NCBI GenBank assembly: GCA_946487895.1
Contig: CAMLUO010000007.1
Span: 1 to 38,538, forward strand
Reading direction: 5' to 3'
Source of the DNA: an uncultured Clostridium sp.
Lineage (GTDB): Bacteria > Bacillota > Clostridia > TANB77 > CAG-508
DNA: 38,538 nt
The translations under genes were made by a program, and so were the position numbers. Numbering within the stretch: position 1 is the first letter of the stretch; every line of letters starts with the position of its first letter. The notes below the pieces were generated by a model. It had not been told where the DNA came from, did not search any database, and saw only the letters and a program-made list of their open reading frames with translations. Shown piece after piece: positions 35,901 to 38,538 of this stretch.

Positions 35901-36167
35901 ATATGTTCCCTCTACAATATCAACTCCATCAATTTGTTTTATACTATTAATGTCATCTTCTGTTAATCCAAGTGTTGATAGTACTTGTATATCATACATC
36001 TTTTGTTGTTTATAATAGGTGTCTATTGTGTTGACCATATCTGGAGAAGTAGCCCTTATTCCAGCAAAAAAGCCCACTCCTAAAAACGCCATTAATAAAA
36101 GAGATAAAAATCTTTTGTATGTATTTTTTATTTCTTTTATACTGTCTTTAATTAAGGCCTTTTTCAC
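32937..36167 (-). CDS. FtsX/MacB-type ABC permease with a very long coiled coil
   Basis: 1076 residues. One helix near 15-35, a first extracellular MacB-like domain to ~240, then ~280 residues of Glu/Gln/Lys coiled coil (NEKKQEADEQIAEAQKKI, QEVEQQLQDAEKELINARQE) up to ~540, three helices at ~555-670, another helix near 715, a second extracellular domain and three helices at ~945-1065 ending in NIFTYFALKKIDMIESLKS. This is the two-FtsX-domain exporter layout. The start is the GTG at 36165-36167, eight bases after GGAGG; a GTG nine bases earlier touches the GGAG. The ATPase partner is upstream. Substrate unknown; peptide or lipid handling is common in the family. Confidence 0.88.
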   Translation of the reverse strand: MKKALIKDSIKEIKNTYKRFLSLLLMAFLGVGFFAGIRATSPDMVNTIDTYYKQQKMYDIQVLSTLGLTEDDINSIKQIDGVDIVEGTYETDGIVELENKEIITKVLCVDELNQPLLVEGELPQNSNECVVEENFLTQNNKAIGDTITVEIENTQNDEGKEIEYLYNKELKIVGTVKSPLYISNERESSSLGDGKIDYFIYISKDNIQAKDTYTNIYVTLKNAEKYETASSKYEDCVEEVKNKIEEIKEERETARHDELVQKATDKLNDAEAEFNEKKQEADEQIAEAQKKIDDGKAEIESSEAEIKENEEKADSEFANAEKQIASAKQEIQVNEKTLQTKEQEANSKISELETQKQSLAGQRDSLNSRLTTLQNTYNSIVSRFQNEELDDQTKKELEQQKQQLESQIQTLNTTIASLNSGITQIEQGINQANTEIAQAKNQLQTAKNQLSSQERKLNQQKSSTYAQLEDAKEQVEQAKVELQQGEQELETQKQDVEQQLQDAEKELINARQEISEIENPEWYILDRYANSGYASFTQDKESVYNIGQVFPIVFFLVAVLISLTSMTRMVEEQRTQIGTLKALGYNKIQIAGKYMLYSSLACIIGGLLGMAVGFILIPSLIWHMYEVMYQVPEFIVSFNWEYGGAGLILISVCIIGATVYSCIKELRQQPATLMRPKAPKIGKRVLLERVNFIWKRLSFSQKVTIRNIFRYKKRFMMTIIGIFGCTSLILAGFGLKDSIGVLMPNQYEKIFKYDMQINLKEGLDETQKNELINELNQKDEIEETIETTMLTRTAINVENEEDVQIIVPKDQNELEKMISLIDINTEEKIELQKGQIVITDKLAELIGAKPGDTITLKNGEDEKQIVISNITENYVYHYAYMTSETYEELYGKPYETNAILTRNVDMDEEQEENLATEIMNQNEVSSITRNSDVEEVMNTTMESLNYVVVVLIVSAGLLAFAVLYNLSNVNISERIRELATIKVLGFYDKEVYTYVTRETILLTLIGIALGLVGGYFLNYFIIGTCEIEMLRFSKIIHPMSYLYAILITVVFTVIVNIFTYFALKKIDMIESLKSVE

Positions 36168-36191
36168 TTTCGCCACCTCCTTTTTTCACAC

Positions 36192-36294
36192 TGTCGCGTT
36201 GGGGACGTTTCTCATGCGACATTGAGTATTACACAATTAATATTTAGTAATTTTTTAATATAAGTGTCGCATGAGAAACGTCCCCAACGCGACA
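36192..36294. repeat. Perfect 30-bp inverted repeat pair of the GGGGACG family
   Basis: 36192-36221 and 36265-36294 are exact reverse complements (30 of 30), 43 bp apart. Each half has a TGTCGC...GCGACA stem and GGGGACGTTTCT core. It fills the space between the ABC ATPase stop (TAG, 36298-36300) and the permease ribosome binding site. Confidence 0.9.
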
Positions 36295-36297
36295 CCA

Positions 36298-36999
36298 CTA
36301 CCATTCTATTTCTTCTATTGGTAATGGATTTTCATTGTATTCTACTTTTTGTACTGTTCCGTTTTTAAAATGTATTACTTTATGTGCCATTGGTGCTATT
36401 GCACTGTTATGTGTTATTATTATTACTGTCATGTTTTCTTTTTTACTTGTATCTTGTAGTAGTTTTAATATTTGTTTTCCTGTTTTATAGTCTAATGCTC
36501 CTGTTGGTTCATCACATAATAGTAATTTTGGATTTTTTGCTATTGCTCTTGCGATTGCTACTCTTTGTTGTTCTCCTCCTGATAGTTGTGAAGGAAAATT
36601 TTTCATTCTGTCTTTTAATCCTACTTTTCCTAGTACTTCTTCTACATCTAGTGAATCTTTACAAATTTGTGTTGCTAATTCAACATTTTCTTTTGCTGTT
36701 AAGTTTTGAACTAAATTATAAAATTGAAATACAAATCCTATGTCTTCTCTTCTATATTGAATTAATTGTTTATTTTTTAGTCTTGTTACATCTTTACCAT
36801 CAACTATTACTTTTCCTGATGTTGCTGAATCCATTCCTCCTAATATATTTAAGGCTGTTGTTTTTCCCGCTCCTGATGGTCCAACTATTACTACTAATTC
36901 TCCTTTTTCTATTTCAAAGTTTGTGTTGTTTAGTGCATTTATTGTTATTTCTCCCATTGTGTATTGTTTGCACACATTTTTGAATTCTATATATGACAT
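36298..36999 (-). CDS. ABC transporter ATP-binding protein, LolD/MacB type
   Basis: 233 residues. Walker [10 protein letters not shown] (40-48), Q-loop FVFQFYNLV, signature [14 protein letters not shown], Walker [13 protein letters not shown] and switch IITHN are all intact. The sequence is of the MacB/LolD subgroup that powers FtsX-like permeases, consistent with the gene downstream. The ATG at 36997-36999 follows AGGAAG. TAG stop, three bases from the repeat; cotranscription with the permease would have to cross the 30-bp inverted repeat. Confidence 0.95.
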   Translation of the reverse strand: MSYIEFKNVCKQYTMGEITINALNNTNFEIEKGELVVIVGPSGAGKTTALNILGGMDSATSGKVIVDGKDVTRLKNKQLIQYRREDIGFVFQFYNLVQNLTAKENVELATQICKDSLDVEEVLGKVGLKDRMKNFPSQLSGGEQQRVAIARAIAKNPKLLLCDEPTGALDYKTGKQILKLLQDTSKKENMTVIIITHNSAIAPMAHKVIHFKNGTVQKVEYNENPLPIEEIEW

Positions 37000-37152
37000 G
37001 GAATCACTTCCTATTCTTCTTAGATATTTTTATTCTTTATTTATCTTTTTTATATCATATTTTTTTGTTTTTTTATAGTCTTTTTTGGAAATTTTTAAGA
37101 ATTAAATTAATGTTCTAAATTTCGAAAAATAGATCTTTTTCCTATAATTTTA

Positions 37153-37181
37153 TTGTTTTTATATTTAATCTATGTTATATT
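37153..37181 (+). promoter_or_regulatory. Possible promoter of the 48-residue basic protein
   Basis: TTGTTT (37153-37158), 17 bases, TATATT (37176-37181), about 33 bases before the ATG. Confidence 0.55.
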
Positions 37182-37213
37182 TTGATAAATTAAATTATGA
37201 GGAGGTTCACTAT

Positions 37214-37360
37214 ATGAACAGACAAAATCGTCGTCATCCAACACATCCAGTTCTTCCTGTTTTGTATCCTTCTAAGAAACGGATTGTAGATGGTCCTTGT
37301 AAAAAGGCTTCTACCGCTTCTAAAAGGAAGAGACATCATTCAAGAAGAAAAGGAAGTTAA
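37214..37360 (+). CDS. 48-residue, strongly basic small protein
   Basis: Starts at ATG 37214 with GAGGAGG about eight bases upstream, ends in TAA and is followed at once by a terminator. The protein has many Arg/Lys/His residues (RQNRRHPTHP at the start, KRKRHHSRRKGS at the end) with a Pro/Val-Leu middle and one Cys. Such composition suggests RNA or DNA binding, like a small ribosome-associated protein, but no family is recognised and it is not rpmH. Its own promoter, ribosome binding site and terminator make it a convincing gene despite its size. One of two plus-strand genes here. Confidence 0.8.
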   Translation: MNRQNRRHPTHPVLPVLYPSKKRIVDGPCKKASTASKRKRHHSRRKGS

Positions 37361-37365
37361 AACCT

Positions 37366-37400
37366 CAAAAGGCTCTACTGTTATGGTAGAGCTTTTGTTA
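37366..37400 (+). terminator. Rho-independent terminator after the small basic protein
   Basis: CTCTAC (37373-37378) pairs with GTAGAG (37386-37391), extended by AAAAG/CTTTT. The A-rich left arm means it may also act on minus-strand transcription from the Nudix gene. Confidence 0.75.
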
Positions 37401-37464
37401 ATTATAGACTATATCTATTTGGTTATTTTCATAAAATTTTTCCTATCTTTCTTAGTTATAAATT

Positions 37465-37929
37465 TTAATCAGCCATTTTTTGATGAGTAAAATCCCCATC
37501 GTCATAAATAATTCCTTTTTTAATATTTTTAATTACATTTCTATTGCGTATAGTAATATTTTCAGGTAATTCTTCAAATTTAAACCATTTTAAATCATCA
37601 CATTTGTCTGGCTCCATTATTTTTGGTTCTCCTACATATTTGTCAGTTGTGAAAAACACGTTTATATAATCTTCTTTATATGGATGAATAACTGAAACTA
37701 TCCTTAAATCATCTTCTTTTATATCTAAATTTATTTCTTCTTTAGCTTCTCTTGCTAATGCCATTGATAAAGATTCACCTTTTTCAAGATGTCCACTACA
37801 AGCCATATCATATTGACCATCCATATATCCTGTATTGTATCTTCTTTGAAGTAAAATTTCTGTTTGGCCGTTTACCTTTCTTGTTAATATTAAGAAAACT
37901 GCTACTTTAGTTTCATATCTTTCTTTCAT
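37465..37929 (-). CDS. Nudix hydrolase
   Basis: 154 residues from the ATG at 37927-37929 (MKERYETKVAVFLIL), eight bases after GGAGG; longer in-frame readings start inside or before the ribosome binding site. The Nudix box is SGHLEKGESLSMALAREAKEEINL (G-x5-E-x7-REXXEE), and QRRYNTGYMDGQYDMACSG precedes it as in MutT/ADP-sugar-like members. DLKWFKFEELPENI is the usual C-terminal WF segment. It is 49 bp downstream of the flavin reductase-like gene. Substrate unknown. Confidence 0.9.
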   Translation of the reverse strand: MKERYETKVAVFLILTRKVNGQTEILLQRRYNTGYMDGQYDMACSGHLEKGESLSMALAREAKEEINLDIKEDDLRIVSVIHPYKEDYINVFFTTDKYVGEPKIMEPDKCDDLKWFKFEELPENITIRNRNVIKNIKKGIIYDDGDFTHQKMAD

Positions 37930-37978
37930 TATCATATCCTCCAAAATAATTTCTTTTTTATTCATTCTCTTACATGTT

Positions 37979-38538
37979 TTATTTATCCATAAATTTCTTT
38001 TCACTTTTCCAAGCAGTTCCAACTTTTTTGCCTATCTCATAATATCCATTTTGAAATTGGTCAAATACAAAAGCATTTAATTTAGTAGGGGCAACTTTTC
38101 CATTTTCATCCAAAACCTTTTCATCAGCTACAACATTCACTATTTCTCCTAATATTCTAAATCCATAAGTCTCACTTTGAAGCTCTACTACTTTACATTC
38201 TAAAGTTAAAGGATATTCTTCAATTATTGGAGCATCTACTCTTGAACTTTTTACTGCATGCATTCCTGTTCTTTCAAATTTATCCTCCATATTATTTCCT
38301 GATGCTGTTCCGAAAAAATCTGATTCTTCTAAGTGGTCTACATCAGCAATACTTAATGTGAAAGCTCCTCTTTCTTTTATATTTTTAGCTGTTTTATGTC
38401 CTTCACTTATATTTAATGCCACCATATTGTTTGAACAAATTCCTCCCCAAGCCATATTCATAACATCTACCTTATCATTTTCCCCATATGTTGCAATCAT
38501 TAATACTGGCATTGGAAATACATAAGGTTTTACTCCTA
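37979..38538 (-). CDS. Flavin reductase-like (FMN-binding split-barrel) protein, N-terminus cut by window edge
   Basis: At least 186 residues; the reading frame stays open to the right end with GVKPYVFPMPVLMIATYGEN, the family's start, so only a few N-terminal residues are missing. MNMAWGGICSNNMVALNI, TLSIADVDHLEESDFFG and SGNN are the flavin-binding segments of this family, and NAFVFDQFQNGYYEIG lies near the C-terminus. It probably binds FMN and acts as a flavin or flavoprotein reductase; the electron acceptor is unknown. It precedes the Nudix gene by 49 bp. Confidence 0.88.
   Translation of the reverse strand, partial: GVKPYVFPMPVLMIATYGENDKVDVMNMAWGGICSNNMVALNISEGHKTAKNIKERGAFTLSIADVDHLEESDFFGTASGNNMEDKFERTGMHAVKSSRVDAPIIEEYPLTLECKVVELQSETYGFRILGEIVNVVADEKVLDENGKVAPTKLNAFVFDQFQNGYYEIGKKVGTAWKSEKKFMDK

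Overview
The window is about 38.5 kb of very AT-rich chromosome from a low-GC monoderm Firmicute, most likely an uncultured clostridial lineage. This is inferred from AAGGAGG-type ribosome binding sites, sigma-A promoters, the SepF/DivIVA division genes, an endonuclease-type MutL, SipW/TasA-like secreted proteins, and a type IV pilin-like N-terminus common in gut Clostridia. No species is claimed. Almost every gene lies on the minus strand. Only a secreted protein (30464-31783) and a 48-residue basic protein (37214-37360) are on plus. No rRNA, tRNA, CRISPR array or complete transposon was seen.

Layout, left to right (transcription mostly right to left). 1-9.5 kb is central carbon metabolism. 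A pgk operon runs pgk - Nudix - guanylate-kinase-like - Nudix - tpiA - gpmI, and gpmI runs off the left edge. A pilin-like secreted protein and gap sit in separate terminator-bounded units, and a GH15 glucoamylase-like enzyme lies upstream of gap. 9.7-21.4 kb is housekeeping and cell division: a beta-CASP metallo-beta-lactamase nuclease, a coiled-coil hypothetical, ftsK, a conserved coiled-coil protein, rsmD (frameshifted), divIVA, sepF, an HlyD-like membrane protein, miaA and a small membrane protein. 21.4-27.8 kb holds mutL, a divergent SecD/SecF-like pair, an HD-domain protein (frameshifted), a candidate 97-nt small RNA and a PemK/MazF-like protein. 27.9-31.8 kb is a SipW/TasA-like secretion cluster facing a plus-strand secreted protein across two consensus promoters. 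31.8-38.5 kb holds a TIGR04086-like membrane protein, a BirA-type biotin ligase, a two-gene ABC exporter with a very long coiled-coil permease, the 48-residue basic protein, another Nudix hydrolase and a flavin-reductase-like gene cut by the right edge.

The most unusual content is not protein coding. (i) Nine or more hairpin elements with a conserved GGGGACG-type core but different self-complementary stems sit between genes. Seven genes end at or inside one of them, and all seven use TAG stops, three of them with stop codons supplied by the element; another element forms the start of miaA. (ii) Two ~123-bp copies of an ORF-less element differ by one base in the core but carry different, still self-complementary, terminal arms. 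(iii) A promoter-to-terminator small-RNA unit with a repeated 14-mer lies directly behind a solitary PemK-like gene. (iv) The divergent promoters of the TasA-like cluster are both perfect TTGACA-17-TATAAT and share the 12-mer TTGACATTTCCA. (v) A SecD/SecF pair has lost the conserved transmembrane Asp motifs. Three genes (rsmD, the HD protein, a small secreted protein) each carry a single apparent +1 insertion, which may be sequence error.
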